Below, one piece after another: positions 8,400 to 16,394 of a stretch of 64,000 nt of DNA. The translations under genes and the position numbers were made by a program. The stretch is from Pedobacter sp. Bi126. Its GTDB lineage: Bacteria; Bacteroidota; Bacteroidia; Sphingobacteriales; Sphingobacteriaceae. Below the pieces are notes generated by a model, which had not been told where the DNA came from, did no database searches, and saw nothing but the letters and a program-made list of their open reading frames with translations. The first letter of the stretch is position 1. Every line of letters starts with the position of its first letter. The stretch is from NCBI RefSeq assembly GCF_918698245.1, contig NZ_CAKKMS010000004.1, positions 496,001-560,000 on the forward strand. The letters run 5' to 3'.

Positions 8400-8687
8400 T
8401 TGTTTGGAGTAAAGGGGGCAAGGTTAGAATTAAAAAAAGTTTTTAACTATATTGCTTTAGATTCTTTAAAACACGCAATATTGGTTCGTGACGAAATTAT
8501 TGATCTAACAATAGCCCTTAGTAAACATTCTGAAAAATATGCTCTTGATAAATATAAGATTGACAATGATGGTAGTTGGAGAGCCTTCGAAAAATACCAT
8601 TACAGGGTGTCGTATAAAATCACTGCTACCCAAATACGAATAGTACGCTTACGCCATACAAGTAAAACCCCTTTGTATTATAAGTAA
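8400..8687 (+). CDS. ParE/RelE-family toxin, N-terminus apparently frameshifted
   Basis: The frame from TTG 8400 gives 95 residues with ARLELKKVFNYIALDSLKHA and the C-terminal YHYRVSYKITATQIRIVRLRH typical of ParE/RelE toxins. The usual first strand is missing from this frame. It is present in another frame from ATG 8393, which reads MVVVWSKG and then stops early. Removing one G from the GGGGG run at 8414-8418 joins the two into a normal toxin N-terminus. It may be a broken gene, a sequencing error, or a shortened protein started at TTG. It follows its antitoxin directly. RelE members cut mRNA on the ribosome and ParE members act on gyrase; which applies is not clear. Confidence 0.65.
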   Translation: MFGVKGARLELKKVFNYIALDSLKHAILVRDEIIDLTIALSKHSEKYALDKYKIDNDGSWRAFEKYHYRVSYKITATQIRIVRLRHTSKTPLYYK

Positions 8688-8783
8688 ATTTAATCATTTG
8701 CTATCCTCTAACATCTTCCATTTTCCACCTCCCATCTTATATCATCCATATAACATATAGACTTTATTTTATTCCCTTAATTC

Positions 8784-8815
8784 TTCGTTTACCCAAAAAG
8801 AGTGCATTATATTTG
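8784..8815 (+). promoter_or_regulatory. Bacteroidota-type promoter of the TSUP gene
   Basis: TTCG (8784-8787), 20 bases, then TATATTTG (8808-8815), close to TTTG-N19-21-TAnnTTTG. The box ends 5 bases before ATG 8821, so the transcript would have almost no leader. Confidence 0.55.
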
Positions 8816-8820
8816 CCCGC

Positions 8821-9654
8821 ATGTCGGTATTGTTGTTTACCATTATCATTTTATTAGGTGCTTTTTTAGCCGGATTATTGGGTTCACTGACGGGCTTGGG
8901 TGGGGGAGTGATTATTATTCCATTACTCACTTTAGCACTAGGGGTTGATATCCATTATGCCATAGGCGCATCAATTGTTTCTGTTATCGCTACCTCTTCA
9001 GGTTCAGCAGCGGCTTATGTAAAAGAAGGCATTACCAATATCCGAATTGGGATGTTTTTAGAAATCGCTACCACAATTGGTGCGGTGTGCGGTGCAATTG
9101 TAGCCGTTTATCTCAATGCCAATTATATTGCTATTCTATTTGGCTGTATCCTGATTTTTTCGGCCATCATGACGCTAAAGAAAAAGGTAGATCATACTAC
9201 TTTAGACCATACCGATAAATGGGCGAATTTTTTTAAACTCAATGGATCTTATCCGGATAAAGGTATAGATCATCCATATGCAGTAAAACATGTTCCCGGA
9301 GGTTTTTTAATGATGCTTTTTGCCGGAACATTATCAGGTTTGCTGGGTATAGGGAGTGGAGCATTAAAAGTAATCGCGATGGATAACATTATGCGTTTGC
9401 CTTTTAAGGTATCAACCACTACCAGTAATTTTATGATGGGTGTTACGGCAGCGGCGAGTGCGGTGGTTTATTTACATCGTGGTCAGATAGATCCGGGTAT
9501 TGCCATGCCAGTCTGTATCGGCGTTTTAACAGGGGCAACAGTTGGCTCGAAAGTTTTGTTAAGAGCCAAAACGGATAAACTTAAAATTGTATTTGCCATT
9601 GTAGTTACCTTTTTGGCACTGCAAATGATATATAAAGGAATAAGCGGGTTATAA
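8821..9654 (+). CDS. TSUP (TauE/SafE) family membrane transporter
   Basis: 277 residues, strongly hydrophobic, with about eight membrane segments. The two-fold repeat of the TSUP family is visible: GLLGSLTGLGGGVIIIPLL near residue 20 and SGLLGIGSGALKVIAMD near residue 175. Members export or import small anions, often sulfur compounds such as sulfite or sulfoacetate; the substrate cannot be read here. The stop overlaps the start of a DUF1634 gene (TAATG), a pairing seen in many genomes, so the two probably form one transport unit. The start is fixed by the promoter at 8784-8815. Confidence 0.85.
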   Translation: MSVLLFTIIILLGAFLAGLLGSLTGLGGGVIIIPLLTLALGVDIHYAIGASIVSVIATSSGSAAAYVKEGITNIRIGMFLEIATTIGAVCGAIVAVYLNANYIAILFGCILIFSAIMTLKKKVDHTTLDHTDKWANFFKLNGSYPDKGIDHPYAVKHVPGGFLMMLFAGTLSGLLGIGSGALKVIAMDNIMRLPFKVSTTTSNFMMGVTAAASAVVYLHRGQIDPGIAMPVCIGVLTGATVGSKVLLRAKTDKLKIVFAIVVTFLALQMIYKGISGL

Positions 9655-10049
9655 TGGATACAGCCGGAAAAGAAAACCTAAACGATAAGGATATTCAGGT
9701 AATTTTAGGTACGCTTCTGCGTGCAGGTGTAATTATTTCGATGAGCATTGTATTAATAGGGGGTGCCATTTTCCTGATCCATAACAAAGGGGCAGTTACC
9801 GACTATAAAGTTTTTAAACCCGAGCTAAGCAAGTTTTCTTCTATAGTGGCCATATTTAAGGGGGTATCTACTTTTCAGGGAGATGCAATTGTGCAGTTTG
9901 GCATCCTGATGCTCATTTTTACGCCAATTGCACGTATTGTTTTTGCTATTTTCAGCTTTTTAATCGAACGCGATTACCTATATGTACTCATTGGATTTAT
10001 CATTTTAGCGATCATAACCATCAGTTTAAATGGTGGTTTGGCACATTAA
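9654..10049 (+). CDS. DUF1634 membrane protein, partner of the TSUP transporter
   Basis: 131 residues with three membrane helices (about 23-42 VIISMSIVLIGGAIFLI, about 80-105 FGILMLIFTPIARIVFAIF, about 108-128 YVLIGFIILAIITISL). The ATG overlaps the stop of the TSUP gene by one base, which points to translational coupling. DUF1634 proteins are small inner-membrane proteins repeatedly found after TSUP genes. Their role is not established; they may be an accessory subunit. Confidence 0.8.
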   Translation: MDTAGKENLNDKDIQVILGTLLRAGVIISMSIVLIGGAIFLIHNKGAVTDYKVFKPELSKFSSIVAIFKGVSTFQGDAIVQFGILMLIFTPIARIVFAIFSFLIERDYLYVLIGFIILAIITISLNGGLAH

Positions 10050-10113
10050 CATCTCTTTTTTAGTTAAATCCCATCATATCAGCAATTTATTTGAAAAAAT
10101 ATTTGGCTAACTA

Positions 10114-10144
10114 TTTGAAAATTAATATTTCTTGCCTATCTTTG
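10114..10144 (+). promoter_or_regulatory. promoter of the ribosomal protein operon
   Basis: TTTG at 10114-10117, exactly 19 bases, then TATCTTTG at 10137-10144: a full match to the Bacteroidota vegetative promoter. Transcription should begin near 10147, giving a leader of about 75 bases before rplC. Confidence 0.8.
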
Positions 10145-10178
10145 CCGTCCCTTTCGGGGGATGTACAACCACCTTGAA

Positions 10179-10196
10179 CGAAGCCCTACTGCTTCG
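10179..10196 (+). promoter_or_regulatory. leader hairpin before rplC
   Basis: CGAAGC-CCTACT-GCTTCG is a perfect 6-bp stem with a 6-base loop inside the predicted leader, about 25 bases before the rplC start. It could be a control site for a ribosomal protein; this is inference. Confidence 0.4.
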
Positions 10197-10221
10197 ATGG
10201 GTGTTAAAAAGAAAAGATAAA

Positions 10222-10839
10222 ATGTCAGGAATTATTGGAAAAAAAGTAGGAATGACCAGTATCTTTGATGCCGAAGGAAGAAACATTCCTTGTACGGTAA
10301 TCGAGGCTGGACCTTGTGTAGTTACACAGGTAAAAACCGAAGAAGTAGATGGTTATTCATCAATCCAGTTGGGTTACGATGAGAAAAAAGAGAAAAACAC
10401 AACTCAACCATTGAAAGGCCATTTCGCGAAAGCAAACACAACTCCGAAACGCAAGCTGGTAGAATTTGATTCGTTTACAACTTCACTTAATTTAGGTGAT
10501 GTGGTAACGGTTGATTCTTTCGCAGAAGGCGATTTTGTTGATGTTGTAGGTACCTCAAAAGGTAAAGGTTTTCAAGGTGTTGTAAAACGCCACGGATTTG
10601 CCGGTGTTGGTATGCAGACTCACGGTCAGCATAACCGTTTACGTGCCCCAGGTTCATTGGGAGCATCGTCATTCCCTTCACGTGTATTCAAAGGAATGCG
10701 CATGGCTGGAAGAACAGGTGGAGACAGGGTAAAAGTTCAGAACTTACAGGTTTTGAAAGTTTATGCTGAGCAAAACTTATTAGTAGTTAGTGGTTCCATT
10801 CCAGGAGCTAAAGGTTCTTACGTAATCTTAGACAAGTAA
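10222..10839 (+). CDS. rplC: 50S ribosomal protein L3
   Basis: 205 residues starting MSGIIGKKVGMTSIFD. L3 is an early-assembly protein of the large subunit that reaches towards the peptidyl-transferase centre. The conserved loop HGQHNRLRAPGSLGASSFPS is present. An in-frame start at 10132 is rejected because the promoter -7 box lies within that extension. It is the first gene of the operon here; rpsJ (S10), which precedes rplC in many bacteria, is missing. rplD follows after 4 bases. Confidence 0.97.
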   Translation: MSGIIGKKVGMTSIFDAEGRNIPCTVIEAGPCVVTQVKTEEVDGYSSIQLGYDEKKEKNTTQPLKGHFAKANTTPKRKLVEFDSFTTSLNLGDVVTVDSFAEGDFVDVVGTSKGKGFQGVVKRHGFAGVGMQTHGQHNRLRAPGSLGASSFPSRVFKGMRMAGRTGGDRVKVQNLQVLKVYAEQNLLVVSGSIPGAKGSYVILDK

Positions 10840-10843
10840 TCAG

Positions 10844-11473
10844 ATGGAAGTTAAAGTATTAAACATTTCAGGTAAAGAAACAGGTGCCAAGGTGCAACTT
10901 CCTGAATCGGTATTTGGTATCGAGCCTAACGACCACGCGATTTATTTAGATGTAAAACAGTATTTGGCTAACCAACGTCAAGGTACTCACAAATCTAAAC
11001 AACGTAATGAGATTGCTGGTTCAACTCGTAAACTATACAAACAAAAAGGTACAGGTGGTGCCCGTGCTGGTAGCATTAAATCTCCGTTATTTAACGGTGG
11101 TGGTCGTGTTTTCGGTCCTCAGCCACGTGATTATAGCTTTAAATTGAACAAGAAATTAAAATCATTAGCACGTAAATCAGCTTTAGCTTATAAAGCAAAA
11201 GACAACAACGTGGTAGTTTTAGAAGATTTCAACTTCGATACAGCTAAAACTAAAAACTATACAAGTTTATTGGCTGCGTTAAACGTAGGTACTCAAAAAA
11301 CTTTATTGGTTTTACCTGCGCAAAATAATAATATCTATTTATCAAGCAGAAACATTCAGAAAACTAAAGTAATCTCGGCAGCAGATTTAAATACTTATGA
11401 TGTATTAAACGCTGGAGTACTTGTGTTAACTGCTGATTCTGTTAAAACTTTGGAGGAGGCGTTTGCCAAATAA
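10844..11473 (+). CDS. rplD: 50S ribosomal protein L4
   Basis: 209 residues. The conserved extended loop (KQKGTGGARAGSIKSPLFNG) that lines the peptide exit tunnel is intact. In E. coli L4 also represses its own operon; whether it does here is unknown, although a leader hairpin exists before rplC. rplW starts 1 base after the stop. Confidence 0.97.
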   Translation: MEVKVLNISGKETGAKVQLPESVFGIEPNDHAIYLDVKQYLANQRQGTHKSKQRNEIAGSTRKLYKQKGTGGARAGSIKSPLFNGGGRVFGPQPRDYSFKLNKKLKSLARKSALAYKAKDNNVVVLEDFNFDTAKTKNYTSLLAALNVGTQKTLLVLPAQNNNIYLSSRNIQKTKVISAADLNTYDVLNAGVLVLTADSVKTLEEAFAK

Positions 11474-11474
11474 T

Positions 11475-11765
11475 ATGGAAATTTTAAAAAAACCAATATT
11501 AACCGAAAAAGCTTCAGCTTTAACTGAGAAATCTAACCGTTTCACATTTAGCGTTAACCACAAGGCTAACAAAATCCAGATTAAACAAGCAATTGAGAAA
11601 TTGTACGGTGTTACCATCGTTGCAGTTAACACAATGGTTGTTGATGGAAAAGCTAAATCTCGTTACACTAAAGCAGGTTTTGTATCTGGCCGTAGCCCGA
11701 AATACAAAAAAGCAATCGTAACGTTAAAAGACGGCGAAACAATAGATTATTACGCAACCCTTTAA
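11475..11765 (+). CDS. rplW: 50S ribosomal protein L23
   Basis: 96 residues from ATG 11475 (MEILKKPILTEKASALTE). A TTG start at 11463 would add four residues and overlap rplD, and is less likely. L23 sits at the tunnel exit and docks trigger factor and SRP. The typical FTFSVNHKANKIQIKQAIE and KKAIVTLKDGETIDYY segments are present. Confidence 0.96.
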   Translation: MEILKKPILTEKASALTEKSNRFTFSVNHKANKIQIKQAIEKLYGVTIVAVNTMVVDGKAKSRYTKAGFVSGRSPKYKKAIVTLKDGETIDYYATL

Positions 11766-11785
11766 TTTAATAATTCATTATAACT

Positions 11786-12610
11786 ATGGGCTTAAGAAAA
11801 TTTAAACCAGTTACTCCAGGTACCCGCTTCAGAGTTGGTGCTAGTTTTACGGAGATTACAGCAACCAAGCCCGAAAAATCATTGGTTGTATCATCAAAAA
11901 AGTCTGGTGGACGTAACAACACAGGAAAAATGACTATGCGCTACATGGGCGGTGGTCACAAAAAATCATATCGTTTAATCGACTTCAAACGCGATAAATT
12001 CGATATTCCTGCAACAGTAGCTACTGTTGAATACGATCCAAACCGTACTGCCCGCATCGCATTATTACATTATGCAGATGGCGAGAAGCGTTATATCATC
12101 GCTCCTGAAGGATTGCAAGTTGGTTCGGTATTATTATCGGGCGACAAAGCAACACCAGAAGTAGGTAACACTTTAAAATTATCGAACATTCCATTAGGTT
12201 CTATCGTACACAACGTAGAGATCCATCCTGGAAAAGGAGCACAATTAGCTCGTAGTGCAGGTGCTTACGCACAATTAGCTGCCCGCGATGGTAAATATGC
12301 TACTTTAAAAATGCCTTCAGGCGAAACCCGTTTAATCTTGACTACTTGTCTTGCTACTATCGGTGCTGTATCTAACTCAGATCACGCAAACGAAGTATTA
12401 GGTAAAGCTGGTCGTAAACGTTGGTTGGGCCGTCGTCCGAGAACTAGACCGGTAGCGATGAACCCTGTCGATCACCCAATGGGTGGTGGTGAAGGTAGAT
12501 CATCAGGTGGTCACCCACGTTCAAGAAATGGTGTTTTAGCTAAAGGCTTCAAAACCAGAGAACTTAAAAAATATTCTAATCGTTACATCATAGAGAGAAG
12601 GAAGAAATAA
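11786..12610 (+). CDS. rplB: 50S ribosomal protein L2
   Basis: 274 residues, normal length. L2 is a primary 23S-binding protein needed for subunit association and peptidyl transfer. The functional block NPVDHPMGGGEGRSSGGHP carries the conserved histidine. The stop overlaps the rpsS start by one base (TAATG), so translation is probably coupled. Confidence 0.97.
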   Translation: MGLRKFKPVTPGTRFRVGASFTEITATKPEKSLVVSSKKSGGRNNTGKMTMRYMGGGHKKSYRLIDFKRDKFDIPATVATVEYDPNRTARIALLHYADGEKRYIIAPEGLQVGSVLLSGDKATPEVGNTLKLSNIPLGSIVHNVEIHPGKGAQLARSAGAYAQLAARDGKYATLKMPSGETRLILTTCLATIGAVSNSDHANEVLGKAGRKRWLGRRPRTRPVAMNPVDHPMGGGEGRSSGGHPRSRNGVLAKGFKTRELKKYSNRYIIERRKK

Positions 12611-12876
12611 TGGCTCGTTCGATAAAAAAAGGACCTTATATTGACCATAACGTAGAGAAAAAAGTAAACTCTATGAATGATTCAGGCAAAAAGTCTGTAA
12701 TCAAAACTTGGTCTCGCAGATCAATGATATCACCAGATTTCGTGAATCATACATTTGCTGTACACAACGGAAATAAATTTATCCCTGTGTACGTAACAGA
12801 AAACATGGTTGGTCACAAGTTGGGAGAATTTGCTCCAACCAGAACATTCAGAGGACACGCTGAAAAGAAAAAATAA
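12610..12876 (+). CDS. rpsS: 30S ribosomal protein S19
   Basis: 88 residues: MARSIKKGPYIDHNVEKK at the N-terminus, then SRRSMISPDFVNHTFAVHNG and VGHKLGEFAPTRTFRGH. S19 pairs with S13 in the small-subunit head near the A-site tRNA. It overlaps rplB by one base and precedes rplV by 7 bases. Confidence 0.97.
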   Translation: MARSIKKGPYIDHNVEKKVNSMNDSGKKSVIKTWSRRSMISPDFVNHTFAVHNGNKFIPVYVTENMVGHKLGEFAPTRTFRGHAEKKK

Positions 12877-12883
12877 TTAGACA

Positions 12884-13246
12884 ATGGAAGCAATAGCAAA
12901 ATTAAACAATTGTCCAACCTCACCGCGTAAGATGCGTTTGGTTGTAGATCTTATCAGAGGTGAACGTGTAGAAAAAGCATTAAGCATTTTAAAGTTTACC
13001 AATAAAGAAGCAGCAATAAGAGTTGAGAAATTATTATTATCTGCTATCAAAAACTGGGAATCTAAAAATGAAGGTGCTCGCCCTGAAGAAAACCAACTTT
13101 TTGTAAAAACAGTTATGGTTGATGGTGGCCGTCAGTTGAAACGCTTACGTCCAGCTCCTCAAGGCCGTGGATATAGAATTCGTAAACGTTCTAACCACGT
13201 AACGCTGATTGTAGATAGTAAAAGTACAGAAACAACTCAAAACTAA
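12884..13246 (+). CDS. rplV: 50S ribosomal protein L22
   Basis: 120 residues. L22 contributes the second protein loop of the exit-tunnel constriction, where macrolide-resistance changes map in other bacteria. The C-terminal hairpin is intact (VDGGRQLKRLRPAPQGRGY). It sits 7 bases after rpsS and 9 before rpsC. Confidence 0.97.
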   Translation: MEAIAKLNNCPTSPRKMRLVVDLIRGERVEKALSILKFTNKEAAIRVEKLLLSAIKNWESKNEGARPEENQLFVKTVMVDGGRQLKRLRPAPQGRGYRIRKRSNHVTLIVDSKSTETTQN

Positions 13247-13255
13247 TTTTAGGAA

Positions 13256-14101
13256 ATGGGACAAAAAGCAAATCCAATAGGTAACAGGTTAGGTATCATC
13301 AAAGGATGGGATTCTAACTGGTTCGGTGGCAACAACTACTCCGATAAATTAGTTGAAGATGAGAAAATAAGAAAATACCTTTCTGCCCGTATCGCTAAAG
13401 GCGGTGTTGCAAAAGTAGTAATCGAGCGTACGTTAAAACGTATCACGGTAACTATCCACACAGCTCGTCCAGGTATCGTAATCGGTAAAGCAGGTGCTGA
13501 GGTTGATAAAATTAAAGAAGAGTTAAAGAAATTAACTAAAAAGGAAATTCAAATTAACATCTTCGAAATTAAACGCCCAGAGCTTGATGCACAATTAGTT
13601 GCAGAAGGTGTTGCAAAACAATTAGAAGCAAGGATCTCATTCCGTAGAGCAATGAAATCTTCTATCGCATCAACCATGCGTATGGGTGCTGAAGGTATCA
13701 AAATTATGACTTCTGGTCGTTTAGGCGGTGCTGAGATGGCACGTACCGAGCAGTACAAAGAAGGAAGAGTGCCTTTGCATACATTCCGTGCTGATATCGA
13801 CTACGCTTTAGCTGAAGCCTTAACTACTTATGGTAAAATAGGTGTTAAAGTTTGGATCTGTAAAGGTGAGGTTTATGGAAAACGTGATTTGTCTCCAAAC
13901 ATTGGTGCAACAAACAACGGTCCAAAAGGCGCATCAGATAAACCAGCTTTCGGTGGAAGAGATAACCGTGGTGGTGGAAGAGATAACCGTGGCGGTGGTA
14001 ACGACAGACGTGGTGGAAACCAAGGCGGTGGTCGTGGTCCAGGCCAAGGTGGTGCAAACAGAGGTGGTGGCGCAGGCGCTAACAGAGGTCCTCGTAAATA
14101 A
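13256..14101 (+). CDS. rpsC: 30S ribosomal protein S3 with Gly/Arg-rich tail
   Basis: 281 residues. The core has the type II KH domain with its GxxG loop (PGIVIGKAGAEVDKIKEE) and the C-terminal domain ending about residue 215 (WICKGEVYGKRDL). S3 lies at the mRNA entry channel. About 55 residues follow that are rich in Gly, Arg, Asn and Asp, with repeats such as GGRDNRGGGRDNRGGG, resembling RGG-box RNA-binding tails. E. coli S3 is about 233 residues and lacks this tail. A 40-base gap follows before rplP. Confidence 0.96.
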   Translation: MGQKANPIGNRLGIIKGWDSNWFGGNNYSDKLVEDEKIRKYLSARIAKGGVAKVVIERTLKRITVTIHTARPGIVIGKAGAEVDKIKEELKKLTKKEIQINIFEIKRPELDAQLVAEGVAKQLEARISFRRAMKSSIASTMRMGAEGIKIMTSGRLGGAEMARTEQYKEGRVPLHTFRADIDYALAEALTTYGKIGVKVWICKGEVYGKRDLSPNIGATNNGPKGASDKPAFGGRDNRGGGRDNRGGGNDRRGGNQGGGRGPGQGGANRGGGAGANRGPRK

Positions 14102-14141
14102 TTGATTTATTAACATCGTTTAACGATTAGAACAAAATAAA

Positions 14142-14564
14142 ATGTTACAGCCAAAAAGAACGAAGTTCAGGAAGATGCAAAAAGGCAGAATGAAGGGTTT
14201 AGCTTCTCGTGGAGCTGAGTTAGCATTCGGATCTTTCGGTATCAAATCTCTAGAAGCTACTTGGATCACAAGTCGTCAGATAGAGGCTGCCCGTATTGCC
14301 GTAACTCGTTTCATGAAACGTGAAGGCCAAGTATGGATCAGGATCTTCCCGGACAAACCGGTAACTAAAAAACCTGCTGAGGTACGTATGGGTAAAGGTA
14401 AAGGTGCTCCTGAGTATTGGGTAGCAGTTGTAAGACCAGGACGCGTAATTTTCGAAGCTGAAGGTGTGCCTTTAGAAGTTGCTAAAGAAGCATTGCGTTT
14501 AGCAGCTCAGAAATTACCGATCCAAACCAAATTCGTAGTACGTAGAGATTACGTAGAAGCATAG
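14142..14564 (+). CDS. rplP: 50S ribosomal protein L16
   Basis: 140 residues starting MLQPKRTKFRKMQKGRMKG. L16 organises the A-site region of the large subunit. WIRIFPDKPVTKKPAEVRMG and the GKGKGAPEYWVAVV block are conserved. A 73-base gap follows, the first sizeable one in the operon. Confidence 0.97.
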   Translation: MLQPKRTKFRKMQKGRMKGLASRGAELAFGSFGIKSLEATWITSRQIEAARIAVTRFMKREGQVWIRIFPDKPVTKKPAEVRMGKGKGAPEYWVAVVRPGRVIFEAEGVPLEVAKEALRLAAQKLPIQTKFVVRRDYVEA

Positions 14565-14637
14565 TAAAGTGTTGAGGTGAATGTTGTAAATACTTGTTTA
14601 TTATAACCGCTACACTCAACGTAAAAGAAAAAGAAAA

Positions 14638-14850
14638 ATGAAAAATTCAGAAATCACAGGGCTTTCAAAAGAAGAATTAGTAGCTAAGATTGCGGAAGAA
14701 AAAGAGAACTTATCAAAATTGAAGTTCGCTCACACTATTTCAGCTATCGAAAATCCTTCACGCATTGCAAAAGTAAGGAAAGACATAGCCCGTTTAAACA
14801 CTGAGTTGACTAAAGTGAAAAACACTGAGTCAGCTACTGAAACTAAATAA
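14638..14850 (+). CDS. rpmC: 50S ribosomal protein L29
   Basis: 70 residues, two helices: MKNSEITGLSKEELVAKIAE and PSRIAKVRKDIARLNTELT. L29 contacts L23 near the tunnel exit. The tail after residue 60 is short and polar. rpsQ starts 13 bases after the stop. Confidence 0.95.
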   Translation: MKNSEITGLSKEELVAKIAEEKENLSKLKFAHTISAIENPSRIAKVRKDIARLNTELTKVKNTESATETK

Positions 14851-14863
14851 TTTGAGAGTCGAC

Positions 14864-15118
14864 ATGGAAAGACAATTAAGAAAAACAAGAACCGGGTTAG
14901 TGGTAAGCAACAAGATGGATAAATCTGTTGTAGTGAGCGTGGAACGTAAAGTAAAACACCCGATTTATGGTAAGTTCGTAAAGAAAACTACCAAATTTAT
15001 GGCTCACGACGAGAAAAACGAATGCGGTATCGGTGATACAGTATTGATTATGGAAACTCGTCCTTTGAGTAAAAACAAGAACTGGAGATTGGTACAAATT
15101 TTAGAAAGAGCTAAATAA
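14864..15118 (+). CDS. rpsQ: 30S ribosomal protein S17
   Basis: 84 residues from ATG 14864 (MERQLRKTRTGLVVSNKMDK). An in-frame TTG at 14852 would add four residues without homology and is rejected. S17 is a primary 16S-binding OB-fold protein. The KHPIYGKFVKKTTKFMAHDE stretch is typical. Confidence 0.96.
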   Translation: MERQLRKTRTGLVVSNKMDKSVVVSVERKVKHPIYGKFVKKTTKFMAHDEKNECGIGDTVLIMETRPLSKNKNWRLVQILERAK

Positions 15119-15119
15119 G

Positions 15120-15488
15120 ATGGTACAACAGGAATCGAGATTAAACGTTGCTGATAACAGCGGCGCAAAAGAAGTATTAGTAATTCGCGTGCTAGGTGGA
15201 ACCGGCAAACGTTATGCTTCAATTGGTGATAAAGTAGTTGTTACCGTAAAAAGCGCGTTACCTTCAGGTAACATTAAAAAAGGTACAGTTTCTAAAGCAG
15301 TTGTTGTAAGAACTAAAAAAGAAATCCGTCGTAAAGATGGTTCTTATATCCGTTTTGACGATAATGCTGCTGTATTATTGAACGCACAGGATGAGCCAAG
15401 AGGTACACGTATCTTTGGCCCGGTTGCGAGAGAACTACGTGAAAAACAATTCATGAAAATTGTATCATTAGCACCGGAGGTATTATAA
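15120..15488 (+). CDS. rplN: 50S ribosomal protein L14
   Basis: 122 residues, very conserved: MVQQESRLNVADNSGAKEVL and the FDDNAAVLLNAQDEPRGTRI block. L14 forms an intersubunit bridge and is the docking site of RsfS. One base separates it from both neighbours. Confidence 0.97.
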   Translation: MVQQESRLNVADNSGAKEVLVIRVLGGTGKRYASIGDKVVVTVKSALPSGNIKKGTVSKAVVVRTKKEIRRKDGSYIRFDDNAAVLLNAQDEPRGTRIFGPVARELREKQFMKIVSLAPEVL

Positions 15489-15489
15489 A

Positions 15490-15831
15490 ATGGGAAACAA
15501 AGTAAATACACCATCAAAACTTAAAATCCGCACAGGAGATTTAGTTAAAGTCATTGCTGGCGATTCAAAAGGTCAACAAGGAAAAGTACTTTCAGTACTT
15601 ATAGATAAAAACAGAGCCATTGTGGAAGGCATTAACTTAGTATCTAAACATACTAAACCAAATGCTGCTAATCCTAACGGTGGTATTATTAAAAAAGAAG
15701 CTGCTCTTCACATTTCTAACTTGATGTTGGTTGATCCAAAATCTGGTAAAGCTACCCGCGTAGGTCGTAAACTTAACGCAGATGGTAAATTAGTTAGAGT
15801 TGCTAAAATTTCAGGAGAGGAGATTAAATAA
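15490..15831 (+). CDS. rplX: 50S ribosomal protein L24
   Basis: 113 residues. The KOW motif is visible near the N-terminus (RTGDLVKVIAGDSKGQQGKV). L24 initiates assembly at the 5' end of 23S rRNA. The stop overlaps the rplE start by one base. Confidence 0.96.
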   Translation: MGNKVNTPSKLKIRTGDLVKVIAGDSKGQQGKVLSVLIDKNRAIVEGINLVSKHTKPNAANPNGGIIKKEAALHISNLMLVDPKSGKATRVGRKLNADGKLVRVAKISGEEIK

Positions 15832-16394
15832 TGGCTACACCTAGATTAAAAAGCAAATACAAAGAAGAAGTTGTAAATGCACTAAAAGAAAAATTTCAGT
15901 ACAAAACTGTAATGCAGGTTCCTAAATTGGAAAAAATCTGTATCAATCAGGGTGTTGGTCGTTTTTCTGTTACTGATAAGAAAATTATGGATACCACTAT
16001 CGTTGAGTTGACTACCATTACTGGTCAGCAAGCGGTTCCGGCTAATTCAAAGAAAGATATCTCTAACTTTAAATTACGTAAAGGTATGCCAGTAGGTGTA
16101 CGTGTTACGTTACGCGATAACAACATGTACGAGTTCTTAGATCGTTTGATCTCTGTAGCTTTGCCTCGTATCCGCGATTTCAAAGGTATTAATGATAAAG
16201 GATTTGATGGAAAAGGTAACTATACATTAGGTGTTACTGAGCAAATCATCTTCCCTGAGATTAATATCGATAAAATCAATAAAATTTTAGGTATGGATAT
16301 AACTTTCGTAACTTCGGCAAAATCTGACGTTGAAGCGCTTGAGTTATTGAAACAATTCGGATTACCATTTAAAAATCAAAAAACAGCAGAATAA
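15831..16394 (+). CDS. rplE: 50S ribosomal protein L5
   Basis: 187 residues. L5 binds 5S rRNA and contacts P-site tRNA in the central protuberance. Conserved blocks are KLEKICINQGVGRF, FKLRKGMPVGVRVTLR and EINIDKINKILGMDI. It overlaps rplX and rpsN by one base on each side, so three genes are translationally linked. Confidence 0.97.
   Translation: MATPRLKSKYKEEVVNALKEKFQYKTVMQVPKLEKICINQGVGRFSVTDKKIMDTTIVELTTITGQQAVPANSKKDISNFKLRKGMPVGVRVTLRDNNMYEFLDRLISVALPRIRDFKGINDKGFDGKGNYTLGVTEQIIFPEINIDKINKILGMDITFVTSAKSDVEALELLKQFGLPFKNQKTAE

Noticed and set aside
8414..8418. Programmed frameshift site in the toxin gene
   Set aside because: A five-G run alone, without a slippery heptamer or a stimulating stem, is weak evidence; kept only as one explanation of the frameshift.
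8172..8687. Defence island around the toxin-antitoxin pair
   Set aside because: Flanking genes are metabolic and transport genes; a single small pair is not enough.
13842..14116. Overlapping frames over the S3 tail on both strands
   Set aside because: Low-complexity shadows (Val-rich or His-rich) of the Gly/Arg-rich S3 tail.
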